From positions 1 through 9,875 of the forward strand of contig CAMOGO010000029.1 in assembly GCA_946614075.1 (NCBI GenBank): a DNA stretch of 9,875 bases, given 5' to 3'. Positions 1 to 5,820 of the stretch are shown here, piece by piece. Below the pieces are notes generated by a model. The model made no database searches. It saw nothing but the letters and a program-made list of their open reading frames with translations, and was not told where the DNA came from. Position 1 is the stretch's first letter; the number at the start of each line of letters is the position of its first letter. The position numbers and the translations under genes are program-made. Source of the stretch: an uncultured Lachnospiraceae bacterium (lineage in GTDB: Bacteria > Bacillota_A > Clostridia > Lachnospirales > Lachnospiraceae).

Positions 1-406
1 GACCGTGGAGGACCTCGCTGATGCTATTCCGACCACCATCAACACGGCTCTCGCGGCGGCTAAGTCGAGCGGTGAGTTCGATGGTGACAAGGGGGATAAG
101 GGCGACAAAGGCGACCCGGGTAGTGTCGGTCCCGCAGGTCCTCAGGGCGAGCGCGGAGAGACCGGCAGTCAGGGCGTTCCGGGTGAAGATGGCTTTTCTC
201 CCTCTGTCACCGTTACTCAGACCGCCACAGGAGCGACCATCACCATCACGGATAAGGACGGCACGACCACGGCTGACATTGCCAACGGAGAGCGAGGTCC
301 CAAAGGCGATACTGGCGACTCCTACGTGCTGACGAGTGCGGATAAATCGGAGATAGCACAGCTTGTTTTAGCGGCGATGCCGACCGCAGAAAGCGAGGCG
401 TTCTGA
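1..406 (+). CDS. Collagen-like phage tail/fibre protein, 3' part
   Basis: The reading frame is open from the left edge, so the 5' end is probably outside the window. The first in-frame start codon is a GTG at 5, but only four bases precede it and no ribosome site can be seen, so I do not treat it as the real start. Numbering from that GTG, residues 27-63 form an unbroken Gly-X-Y collagen-like run rich in GDK triplets, followed by a Thr-rich beta-type segment and a second short Gly-X-Y run at 95-104. Such repeats form trimeric stalks in phage tail fibres and tip proteins. The position just upstream of another tail protein and the lysin fits a tail-tip or receptor-contact role. The stop TGA overlaps the next ATG by one base, which implies translational coupling. 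The exact structural role is inferred. Confidence 0.8.
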   Translation, partial: TVEDLADAIPTTINTALAAAKSSGEFDGDKGDKGDKGDPGSVGPAGPQGERGETGSQGVPGEDGFSPSVTVTQTATGATITITDKDGTTTADIANGERGPKGDTGDSYVLTSADKSEIAQLVLAAMPTAESEAF

Positions 407-972
407 TGAAATACAGTATCGAAGGACAGACCCTGACCGATATTGCGGACGCTATCCGAGAAAAAACTGGCGACACTGCGGCTCTGACTGCGGCGGCTAT
501 GGCTGAGGCGATAGCTGGGATTAGTGGGGGCGGTGGATTGGAATATGAGAGTGGTATATGGACACCGGAAGAAGACATGTACACGCCTGTCGCCATAGAG
601 TTCAGCAATACACACGCAACCCCTCCTTGGATGTATTTTATTTGCAACGCAGCCCCAGAGAGCGAAATACGGAGGCTGAGCATAATCTTTCAAGAGTTTT
701 TTTCCTTCGATCGGTTGTGCGGTATCGTACGCGGCACTTACGGGCAAGCAAGAGCGATTTTTAGCACAACAGACGGAAGTTTTGCTTTTGGTGCCCGATA
801 CTCCTTCAATCTGAAAACTGATGGAACGACCACCGCCGATAACTATGCTACATGGGCAACCTCGGAGCACATTATGGCAAGGTCTGAAAATCCGAACAAA
901 ACGGACAGAGTAATGTTTTACGCCAAAGATACGCCATACAAATGGATCGCCGTCTGGGCACCCGAAGCATAA
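406..972 (+). CDS. Phage tail-tip/minor structural protein
   Basis: This 188-residue protein starts with an ATG that overlaps the previous stop by one base. Its first ~40 residues carry the pattern TLTDIADAIREKTG followed by an Ala-rich segment with AEAIAGI. This short module recurs at the N-terminus of many tail and baseplate-associated proteins of clostridial and bacillar phages, and I recognise it from that general pattern only. After a glycine linker (about residue 40) the rest (about 45-188) is rich in aromatic residues and probably beta-structured, with no enzyme motif I recognise; it could be a small receptor-binding or fibre-tip domain. Its place between a collagen-like protein and the lysin supports a late structural role. 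Its stop TAA overlaps the ribosome site of the lysin gene. Confidence 0.7.
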   Translation: MKYSIEGQTLTDIADAIREKTGDTAALTAAAMAEAIAGISGGGGLEYESGIWTPEEDMYTPVAIEFSNTHATPPWMYFICNAAPESEIRRLSIIFQEFFSFDRLCGIVRGTYGQARAIFSTTDGSFAFGARYSFNLKTDGTTTADNYATWATSEHIMARSENPNKTDRVMFYAKDTPYKWIAVWAPEA

Positions 973-981
973 GGAGGCACC
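970..981 (+). promoter_or_regulatory. Strong ribosome binding site of the lysin gene
   Basis: AAGGAGG at 971-977 is a full match to the anti-Shine-Dalgarno sequence and lies 4 bases before the ATG at 982. It overlaps the stop codon of the upstream tail gene (TAA 970-972), so ribosomes ending there are well placed to reinitiate on the lysin. It fixes the lysin start. Confidence 0.85.
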
Positions 982-2829
982 ATGATAAAAATTTATATCC
1001 CGGGCCTTCCCTGCAAGTCATACGAATACCGCAGAGGGGACGCCCAAATCATTCATGACGACGAAAAGAACTGCATCATCATAGACGGCGGCGAGCCTGA
1101 TTTGTGCAATAAGATACTCGCATACTGTCGGAACGTGGGCATCACTCATGCCACGTACATCTTGACACACTGGCATCCTGACCATGATGCAGGCATGAAG
1201 CAGTTATTGGAGTCCTCCCTCGTCATTGACAGGATATACTGTCCGCCTCCGGCAGAAGTCAAGGCGCTTGACATAGACGACTACAATAGGGCCTGCCGAA
1301 GAATAGCGCAAGCAAAGGCGCTGAAGAAGCAGATCATTTACCCTAATCCCAATGCCGTCACCCATGTCGTGGTCGGTAAGATACGGTGCCACCTGTGGAG
1401 GCGTGCGGGCAATCGGAACGACAAAACTGACTATCAAGTGAATAACACGTCCATACAGACGTATTTTCCCGACATGTACTATCTCAGCACTGGCGACATC
1501 ATCAACGCTTTCGAGGGGTATCTCTCCATCCTCAATGCGCCCGTGAAGGTGTTCAAGGTGCCCCACCATGGGAACGCCTGCACAGACGGCCCCTGCCGCA
1601 AGCTGAAGGAGCTGGGCGCGGAGCTGTGCTGGTACAATGACTGGGAAAAGAAGGGCGCGTCCGTAGGCTCCAGCAGCTTCAGCAAGTGGGGCGCGGGGTA
1701 CTGCAAAAAGTATTTCCACACGCTCCGCACGGATGCCGATATTTACATGACAGCGTTCGCAAAAACGCTGCAGGTGCAGTACGGGCACAACCATTACAGC
1801 TATGCCATCCCCTACGATGGCAAGGCGCCCACGGATCGCTGGGTGAAGGGTGCAAAGGGCTGGTGGTATGAATACGCGGACGGCACCTATGCGGTCGGCT
1901 GGAAGAAGCTCAAGTGGTCGAAAGGCGAGAACTGGTTCTATTTCACGAAGGACGGATGGATGTGCACGGGCTGGGTGTACGACGGCGGATGCTGGTATTT
2001 CTGCGATGGCAACGGCGCCATGAAAACAGGCTGGCTCACGTACAAGGGGAAAAGGTGTTACTTGGAGCCGACAGCCGGGAAAAATCAGGGCCATGCATAC
2101 ATGAGCCAGACGGCGGTCATCGATGGCAAGACATATGTGTTTGACTCTGACTGCTACGCCACAGAGATCAAGGAGGCGGAAGAACCTCGCAGCAAGTCCA
2201 GGCTCAACGTGATCGATATCGCCTCCTATCAGTCCGGGCTGGATCTTCGCAAGGTCAAGGTTGATGGAGTGATCATCAAGGCATCGCAGGGGACAGGATA
2301 CGTCAACCCCTGCTGCAACCGCCACTATGATCAGGCGAAGGAAGCTGGAATCCTCCGAGGGCTGTATCACTATGCGAACGGCTCCGGAGCTGTGGCAGAG
2401 GCTCACTTTTTTGTGGACACCATCAAAGACTGCATCGGAGACGCGATCCTCGCTCTGGATTGGGAAGGCGCGCAGAACCGCGCATTCGGCAACATGGATG
2501 TGGGATATTGCAAGACATTTCTCGACTGCGTCTATCAGCTTACCGGGGTGCGACCTCTCATCTACATGAGCAAATCTGTCTGCCGCGCTCACGACTGGTC
2601 ACCGGTGGCGGAACATTACGGATTATGGGCGGCTCAATACGCGAACATGAATCAGACAGGCTTCCAGGAGGAGCCGTGGACAGACAATAGGGGCTGGGGA
2701 GCATGGGAGTCCCCTGCGATCTACCAGTACTCGTCCCGTGGCAGGCTTGCCGGGTACGATGGGAACCTCGACATGGATATCGCTTACATGTCGGCAGCCG
2801 GCTGGAGGAAGTATGCTTCAAAGAGCTAA
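982..2829 (+). CDS. Three-domain lysin: MBL-fold hydrolase, wall-binding repeats, GH25 lysozyme
   Basis: This 615-residue protein has three parts. Residues 1-~280 are a metallo-beta-lactamase-fold domain with H63-x-H65-x-D67-H68 (HWHPDH), an STGD segment ending at D172, and PHHGN with H195/H196; this ligand pattern resembles the ComEC type and pneumococcal Pce. Residues ~294-362 hold about three aromatic GW...WYxF repeats of the choline/glucan-binding kind. Residues ~407-610 are a GH25 muramidase, which cuts the MurNAc-GlcNAc bond of peptidoglycan: VIDIASYQ with D412, LALDWEG with D493 and E495, and a closing LDMDIAY with D597/D599. All expected catalytic acids appear present. There is no signal peptide, so export would need a holin, and none is visible nearby. 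The MBL substrate is unknown; a wall phosphodiester such as teichoic-acid phosphocholine is an inference from the Pce-like domain pairing. A tail-associated lysin is an alternative role. Confidence 0.9.
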   Translation: MIKIYIPGLPCKSYEYRRGDAQIIHDDEKNCIIIDGGEPDLCNKILAYCRNVGITHATYILTHWHPDHDAGMKQLLESSLVIDRIYCPPPAEVKALDIDDYNRACRRIAQAKALKKQIIYPNPNAVTHVVVGKIRCHLWRRAGNRNDKTDYQVNNTSIQTYFPDMYYLSTGDIINAFEGYLSILNAPVKVFKVPHHGNACTDGPCRKLKELGAELCWYNDWEKKGASVGSSSFSKWGAGYCKKYFHTLRTDADIYMTAFAKTLQVQYGHNHYSYAIPYDGKAPTDRWVKGAKGWWYEYADGTYAVGWKKLKWSKGENWFYFTKDGWMCTGWVYDGGCWYFCDGNGAMKTGWLTYKGKRCYLEPTAGKNQGHAYMSQTAVIDGKTYVFDSDCYATEIKEAEEPRSKSRLNVIDIASYQSGLDLRKVKVDGVIIKASQGTGYVNPCCNRHYDQAKEAGILRGLYHYANGSGAVAEAHFFVDTIKDCIGDAILALDWEGAQNRAFGNMDVGYCKTFLDCVYQLTGVRPLIYMSKSVCRAHDWSPVAEHYGLWAAQYANMNQTGFQEEPWTDNRGWGAWESPAIYQYSSRGRLAGYDGNLDMDIAYMSAAGWRKYASKS

Positions 2830-2851
2830 TTACTCGTGTTAACTCGAGTAA
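2830..2851 (+). repeat. Short inverted repeat after the lysin gene
   Basis: TTACTCG (2830-2836) and CGAGTAA (2845-2851) are perfect 7-bp arms separated by 8 bases, starting right after the lysin stop. No T-run follows, so it is a poor terminator on its own. It may be an RNA 3'-end stabilising hairpin or a protein site; its function is unknown. Confidence 0.5.
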
Positions 2852-2908
2852 AGCCGCGCGTCACGGTCAGGCACAGCCGCAGAATATGGCGCACTCGTAT
2901 GAGACTAT

Positions 2909-2930
2909 CTAAATCCCATGGGATATTTAG
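2909..2930 (+). repeat. Palindromic element upstream of the late terminator
   Basis: A perfect 12-bp palindrome, ATCCCATGGGAT (2913-2924), sits within outer arms CTAAAT (2909-2914) and ATTTAG (2925-2930). As RNA it could fold as a small hairpin with a two-base bulge. It is 10 bases upstream of the main terminator. The 2830-2939 stretch otherwise has no convincing gene; a 60-codon open frame there has no ribosome site and runs through the terminator. Confidence 0.45.
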
Positions 2931-2939
2931 TCAAGATCA

Positions 2940-2976
2940 CCCCGGAAGGAGAGATCCTTCCGGGGCTCTTTTTTTT
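2940..2976 (+). terminator. Strong Rho-independent terminator of the late operon
   Basis: CCCCGGAAGGA (2940-2950) pairs perfectly with TCCTTCCGGGG (2955-2965), an 11-bp GC-rich stem closed by a GAGA (GNRA-type) tetraloop. The T-rich tail CTCTTTTTTTT follows at 2966-2976. It ends transcription coming from the tail and lysin genes and insulates the small cassette that follows. Confidence 0.93.
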
Positions 2977-2995
2977 GCCCAAAACGCAATCCTTT

Positions 2996-3026
2996 TAAAT
3001 AAAAGTGTTGACATATAAATAAAAGT
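2996..3026 (+). repeat. Tandem 11-bp direct repeats, candidate operator
   Basis: TAAATAAAAGT occurs twice, at 2996-3006 and 3016-3026, exactly 20 bp apart. One copy ends just before the -35 box and the other fills most of the promoter spacer. This is a good layout for a repressor that binds repeated half-sites on one face of the helix. The ribbon-helix-helix protein encoded downstream is the obvious candidate ligand; that link is an inference. Confidence 0.6.
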
Positions 3027-3036
3027 ATAGTAATAT
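3008..3036 (+). promoter_or_regulatory. Sigma-A-type promoter of the two-gene cassette
   Basis: The -35 box TTGACA (3008-3013) is a perfect consensus match. It is followed by a 17-bp spacer and the -10-like TAATAT (3031-3036) in a very A/T-rich stretch unlike the surrounding GC-richer DNA. It lies about 45 bp upstream of the first cassette ATG and directly after the late terminator, so the cassette can be expressed on its own, including in the lysogen. Confidence 0.75.
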
Positions 3037-3078
3037 ATAGTCAAGGGGAGACAATAAGGCATAGCAAAGGAGGACATC

Positions 3079-3351
3079 ATGGAAAAGAGAATGGCAAAGA
3101 ATCTGCTGGCAGAGCAGGGTATCAAGATTTTCATCAAGGACATCCAGGCTGTCAAGATCCACCCTGTCACGGTGGTGAGCCACAATGTAGGAGAAGGTCT
3201 CGCGCCGGATCGCTTCTCTCACAGGGACATCGTTGTGGTCCTCATGAAGGACGGCACCGGCTATCAGATCCTCAGGGAGACGGTGGACAAGGATGGTAAC
3301 TTCTCCACCAATTCAGCAAGATTCGTCACAAGAGAAATCAGAAACATCTGA
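3079..3351 (+). CDS. Hypothetical protein, first gene of moron cassette
   Basis: This 90-residue protein starts at an ATG preceded by a strong AAAGGAGG ribosome site. I do not recognise a family. It is soluble and mixed alpha/beta in appearance, with no membrane segment, no signal peptide and no cysteine cluster. A basic N-terminus (MEKRMAKNLL) leads into IKIFIKDIQAVKIHPV, then a hydrophobic strand DIVVVLM and a charged C-terminus. It is the first gene of a two-gene unit with its own promoter, and its stop lies 14 bases before the next ATG, so the two proteins are probably made together. A lysogenic-conversion or partner function is possible but cannot be shown from sequence. Confidence 0.75.
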   Translation: MEKRMAKNLLAEQGIKIFIKDIQAVKIHPVTVVSHNVGEGLAPDRFSHRDIVVVLMKDGTGYQILRETVDKDGNFSTNSARFVTREIRNI

Positions 3352-3365
3352 CAAGGAGGGCAGCA

Positions 3366-3797
3366 ATGAACAAGATCATCAAGGGGAAGCGATACAACAC
3401 GGACACGGCCCAGCTCATGGGTGAATACAGCTACGGCTACCGCGGAGACTTCGGACATTGGACCGAAGAACTCTACCGGAAGCAGACAGGGGAGTTCTTC
3501 TTGTACGGAGAGGGAGGCCCTGCGAGCAAATACGCTGAATCGGTAGGTCAGAATCAGTGGAGCGGTGGAGAAAGGATCAGGCCGCTGACCATTGGCGAGG
3601 CGAAGTCCTGGGCCGAGAAATATCTGGACGGCGATGAGTACGAAAAGATATTCGGAGTGGTCGAGGAAGATGGTGGCAAGAAGGTGATGACCTACTCGCT
3701 CCCAATGGGTGCGATCGACAAGCTCAAAAGGGCTGCAGTCAATGAAGGAAGATCTGCAAGTGGCGTCCTCGCAGATCTGATTGAAAAATATCTGTGA
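3366..3797 (+). CDS. Moron-cassette protein with C-terminal ribbon-helix-helix domain
   Basis: This 143-residue protein has the ribosome site AAGGAGGG just upstream of its ATG. The N-terminal ~100 residues begin IIKGKRYNTDTAQLMGEY and contain TGEFFLYGEGGPASKYAE. I recognise this as a family spread through mobile elements of gut Bacillota, without a proven function. The last ~36 residues (about 107-143) begin with a strand-like VMTYSLPMGAIDKLKRAA and continue as two helices, which fits a ribbon-helix-helix DNA-binding fold similar to the CopG/Arc type. Autoregulation through the 20-bp-spaced direct repeats at the cassette promoter is plausible. A good terminator follows the stop within 5 bases. 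It might instead be the antitoxin-like half of a pair with the upstream gene, but no toxin motif is visible there. Confidence 0.8.
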   Translation: MNKIIKGKRYNTDTAQLMGEYSYGYRGDFGHWTEELYRKQTGEFFLYGEGGPASKYAESVGQNQWSGGERIRPLTIGEAKSWAEKYLDGDEYEKIFGVVEEDGGKKVMTYSLPMGAIDKLKRAAVNEGRSASGVLADLIEKYL

Positions 3798-3801
3798 TGG
3801 G

Positions 3802-3838
3802 AATCCCCGGAAGGACATGACCTCCCGGGGATTTTTTT
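3802..3838 (+). terminator. Rho-independent terminator of the moron cassette
   Basis: AATCCCCGG (3802-3810) pairs with CCGGGGATT (3825-3833), and after one A-C mismatch AGG (3812-3814) pairs with CCT (3821-3823) around a 6-base loop. The T-run lies at 3832-3838. It ends the two-gene cassette. The left arm shares CCCCGGAAGGA with the late terminator at 2940. Confidence 0.9.
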
Positions 3839-3842
3839 AAAG

Positions 3843-3859
3843 CGTGACATTTTGTCACG
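3843..3859 (+). repeat. 17-bp palindrome next to attP
   Basis: CGTGACATTTTGTCACG has perfect 7-bp arms (3843-3849 and 3853-3859) and a TTT centre. It lies 5 bp from the candidate attP. No T-run follows it on either strand, so it is more likely a protein binding site than a terminator. It could bind a recombination directionality factor or a host regulator; this is speculation. Confidence 0.55.
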
Positions 3860-3863
3860 GTTT

Positions 3864-3913
3864 GACGGTGTTAATCGAAAGCCACGGAAGGGTGAATGTC
3901 AAATAACACCGTC
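3864..3913. other. attP: Candidate phage attachment site attP
   Basis: A 50-bp imperfect dyad with perfect 10-bp outer arms, GACGGTGTTA (3864-3873) and TAACACCGTC (3904-3913). In all, 17 of 25 positions are symmetric, including inner CAC/GTG at 3883-3885 and 3892-3894. The centre is the non-palindromic dinucleotide AA at 3888-3889. Large serine integrases use attP sites of about 50 bp built as two imperfect inverted half-sites around a non-palindromic central dinucleotide, so size, symmetry and centre all fit. It lies 5 bp from the integrase stop codon, in the only free gap between integrase and the rightward genes. The call is strong by structure but has not been tested against a bacterial attB. 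Confidence 0.72.
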
Positions 3914-3918
3914 TAAGG

Positions 3919-5223
3919 TCACAAAAAAATCACATCAATTGAGCGGTCCGGGCCTATCCATATTTCCTTGATTACCGATTGCCATAGATATCTCTTCTCC
4001 TTGATGGTGAAGGTCTTATACAGCTCTGCGAAAGAGTCAGGCAGTTCGAGTGGCCTGAGTGGCTCGATCGGCTGGACATTCCCGCACTCCGCGATTGCGG
4101 CATCAAGCTTCTCCCTGTCTGCCTTGTATTCATCGAGGCTGATGACATCGCTCAGATAGAGATCCTTCAGCCTGTCTCGCTTCCGTGTCAGATCCGCGAC
4201 TTTCTTCCGGGAGTCATTCCTTTTTTTGGCTTCGACCTCATAGTGCAGTTTGCGTTCACCGAGGAGGCGGTTCACATTATCAAGAAGATATCGCTCGATC
4301 ACGTTCTCCGACATCCCCACCGAATTGGTGCAGGCTCCGGCAGGTCTATAATGCTTCTGGCATTTGTACCGCGTGTACCCATGAATGTAGATTGCTGAGT
4401 AGTTGCGTCTACACGTTTTGCAGTGGATCATCCCGGTAAATATATACTCTCTCTTTGCCGTGTTCTTCCTGTTAAAGTGGAGCTTCCTCTGGACATCATC
4501 GTACAGTTCCCGATCTATGATAGGCTCACAAAAGTGGTCATTGTCTCTATTGACTCCGATATATCGAGGATTCCGCATCATGTGTTTGATAGCCACATCT
4601 GTCCTGATAAGGCCGTATACGTTTGCGGCATAGCGGACCAGTTCATTGAGATTTGTGTTTTTAGAGTAATGCCGAAAAAGGTCTCTTACCATCTCCGCGT
4701 CATCGTTAGGGACAAGATGCTTATTGACTATCGAATATCCAATCGGACACGATCCTGTGGTCACCTCTCCCTTCTTGATCTTGTAGTCGAATACCTGTCT
4801 GACCCTCTGCCCTGTGTTCTCCGCTTCGAATTGAGCGATGCTCATCATCTGGTTGACCACAAGACGGCCCTGTGGCGTGGTGGTGTCATAGATGGGTTCC
4901 CAGATAGCTGTCCACCCCACGCCATATTTGTCTAAGACCTCCATCATGTTGAGATAATGTCTTATGGAGCGATAGAGGCGGTCAAGCTTGGTCACGATGA
5001 TCCTGTCAATCATCCCTGCCTTCACGTCACCGAGGAGCCGCTGCAGTTCATCGCGGTCCGCTCTTGTTCCGCTGATTCCATCGTCCATGTACTCCCCGGC
5101 ACAGACCATGTCAGGCCTGTCATCAATATACTTGCGTAGCGCCGCCCTCTGGGCAGGGATCGAGTCTCCTTCCTGGGCCTGTCGATCGGTAGAGACCCGG
5201 AGATAAATTGCTGTTCTTATCAT
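3919..5223 (-). CDS. int: Large serine recombinase (phage integrase)
   Basis: This 434-residue protein begins at the ATG at 5223-5221, preceded by AAAAGGAGG seven bases upstream; that site excludes the longer frame reaching 5418. Residues 1-~145 are the resolvase catalytic domain: YLRVSTDRQ with nucleophile Ser11 and Arg9, DDGISGT at 47-53, and KLDRLYR at 79-85. Residues ~155-265 are the recombinase domain (TTGSCPIGY, RNPRYIG). A zinc ribbon uses C268, C271, C288 and C298, and ~325-380 is a charged coiled coil typical of integrases that control directionality. It acts on attP and a host attB to integrate the phage genome, and needs a directionality factor to excise. Its length is at the short end for the family. 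Expression is probably from the repressor transcript, so it would be made in the lysogenic programme. No terminator is clear after its stop. Confidence 0.96.
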   Translation of the reverse strand: MIRTAIYLRVSTDRQAQEGDSIPAQRAALRKYIDDRPDMVCAGEYMDDGISGTRADRDELQRLLGDVKAGMIDRIIVTKLDRLYRSIRHYLNMMEVLDKYGVGWTAIWEPIYDTTTPQGRLVVNQMMSIAQFEAENTGQRVRQVFDYKIKKGEVTTGSCPIGYSIVNKHLVPNDDAEMVRDLFRHYSKNTNLNELVRYAANVYGLIRTDVAIKHMMRNPRYIGVNRDNDHFCEPIIDRELYDDVQRKLHFNRKNTAKREYIFTGMIHCKTCRRNYSAIYIHGYTRYKCQKHYRPAGACTNSVGMSENVIERYLLDNVNRLLGERKLHYEVEAKKRNDSRKKVADLTRKRDRLKDLYLSDVISLDEYKADREKLDAAIAECGNVQPIEPLRPLELPDSFAELYKTFTIKEKRYLWQSVIKEIWIGPDRSIDVIFL

Positions 5224-5425
5224 TGTGCGCCTCCTTTTCGATCTGCTGCACGTTTGCCTTTTCCCAATCGTTGCTTTCGATGTGATCCAGGGCGTGGAGA
5301 TAGGCCCTGACTCTCCCGCGGTAGGAGAGCCGGGCGTTGAGATAGATCGTGTATCCTTCCGGGCATGGAGCGACCATCTCATCCACGGGCAGATCCACGA
5401 TGTAAACATAGATGTCATTCGTCAC
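5123..5425 (-). CDS. Small ImmA/IrrE-like protein overlapping the integrase start
   Basis: This 100-codon gene starts at GTG (5425-5423) with AAGGAG eight bases upstream, inside the last codons of the repressor (11-base overlap). Residues 1-~69 look like a compact ImmA/IrrE-type fold: a strand segment IYVYIVDLP, the typical GYTIYLNARLSYRGRV, then YLHALDHIESNDW. The zinc pair H44/H48 is kept, but the catalytic Glu of HExxH is Ala45, so it is probably not an active protease. Proteins of this family act on phage or ICE repressors, and its place beside the repressor fits. The similarity seems to end near EKEAHND (about residue 69). The last ~31 codons overlap the integrase in another frame, look unlike any folded domain, and probably reflect a missing stop codon. 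The function is inferred. Confidence 0.75.
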   Translation of the reverse strand: MTNDIYVYIVDLPVDEMVAPCPEGYTIYLNARLSYRGRVRAYLHALDHIESNDWEKANVQQIEKEAHNDKNSNLSPGLYRSTGPGRRLDPCPEGGATQVY

Positions 5426-5783
5426 GATTGGTCTCCTTGAATCGTAAGAGCATATCTGCCGCCATTCTCAGGTCCTCCGGGCGGCTGTCGCGGGCAGCAT
5501 CGAAGAGGATGCGCATCTCAGGATTGTCGAACAGCTCCTGTGCCATCTTCGCTGTGGACTCATTAAAATAATATCCATTCTGCTGTACATTTGTTTGTAC
5601 ACCCATGAGGGAGTCAACCGACACGTCAAGGAATTCCGCAATCTTTACCAGCTTGTCAGCTTTGAGGTTATACCTTCCCCTCTTCCAGTCCGAAAGCGTA
5701 CCGGCACTGATACCCGTCCCTTTGGACACTGCATAGTCCGAATATCCCTTTGAGTCTCTGATCCTTGCATAATCTTCGTACAT
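5415..5783 (-). CDS. cI-type repressor (XRE-family HTH)
   Basis: This 122-residue protein starts at ATG 5783-5781 with GGAGG just upstream; longer frames reaching 6206 run through the operators and the Cro gene and are rejected. Residues 3-62 are an XRE helix-turn-helix domain (YAVSKGTGISAGTLSDWKRG, then ADKLVKIAEFLDVSVDSLMG). The C-terminal half is a helical segment with MAQELFDNPEMRILFDAARD and ends LLRFKETNRDE; it looks like a dimerisation domain and has no LexA-type Ser/Lys protease signature. Release from repression therefore may not use RecA self-cleavage, and the adjacent ImmA-like protein could be involved. It is likely to bind the TTCGG...CCGAA sites in 5829-5946, and its own leftward promoter contains one of them. 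It is clearly paralogous to the divergent Cro-like protein. Confidence 0.9.
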   Translation of the reverse strand: MYEDYARIRDSKGYSDYAVSKGTGISAGTLSDWKRGRYNLKADKLVKIAEFLDVSVDSLMGVQTNVQQNGYYFNESTAKMAQELFDNPEMRILFDAARDSRPEDLRMAADMLLRFKETNRDE

Positions 5784-5820
5784 GCTCTCCTCCAAACCGT
5801 AAATTCCCGAAAATTTACTG

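Noticed and set aside
1204..2592. 462-codon open frame on the minus strand
   Set aside because: It lies fully antisense to the lysin, whose domains and motifs are unambiguous; no ribosome site was found and the composition is that of a shadow frame.
2836..3018. 60-codon open frame after the lysin
   Set aside because: No ribosome site, and it runs through the strong terminator and into the cassette promoter.
3264..3818. 184-codon open frame on the minus strand
   Set aside because: Antisense to the moron cassette and across its terminator; no support.
3802..3838. Bidirectional terminator serving the integrase as well
   Set aside because: On the minus strand the hairpin is preceded, not followed, by the T/A run, so it lacks a U-tract for leftward transcripts.
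4423..4935. 170-codon open frame on the plus strand
   Set aside because: Antisense to the integrase recombinase domain; no ribosome site or recognisable domain.
5224..5418. 65-residue N-terminal extension of the integrase
   Set aside because: The perfect ribosome site before 5223 and the family's usual start at the resolvase domain favour the short form; the extension overlaps the ImmA-like gene.
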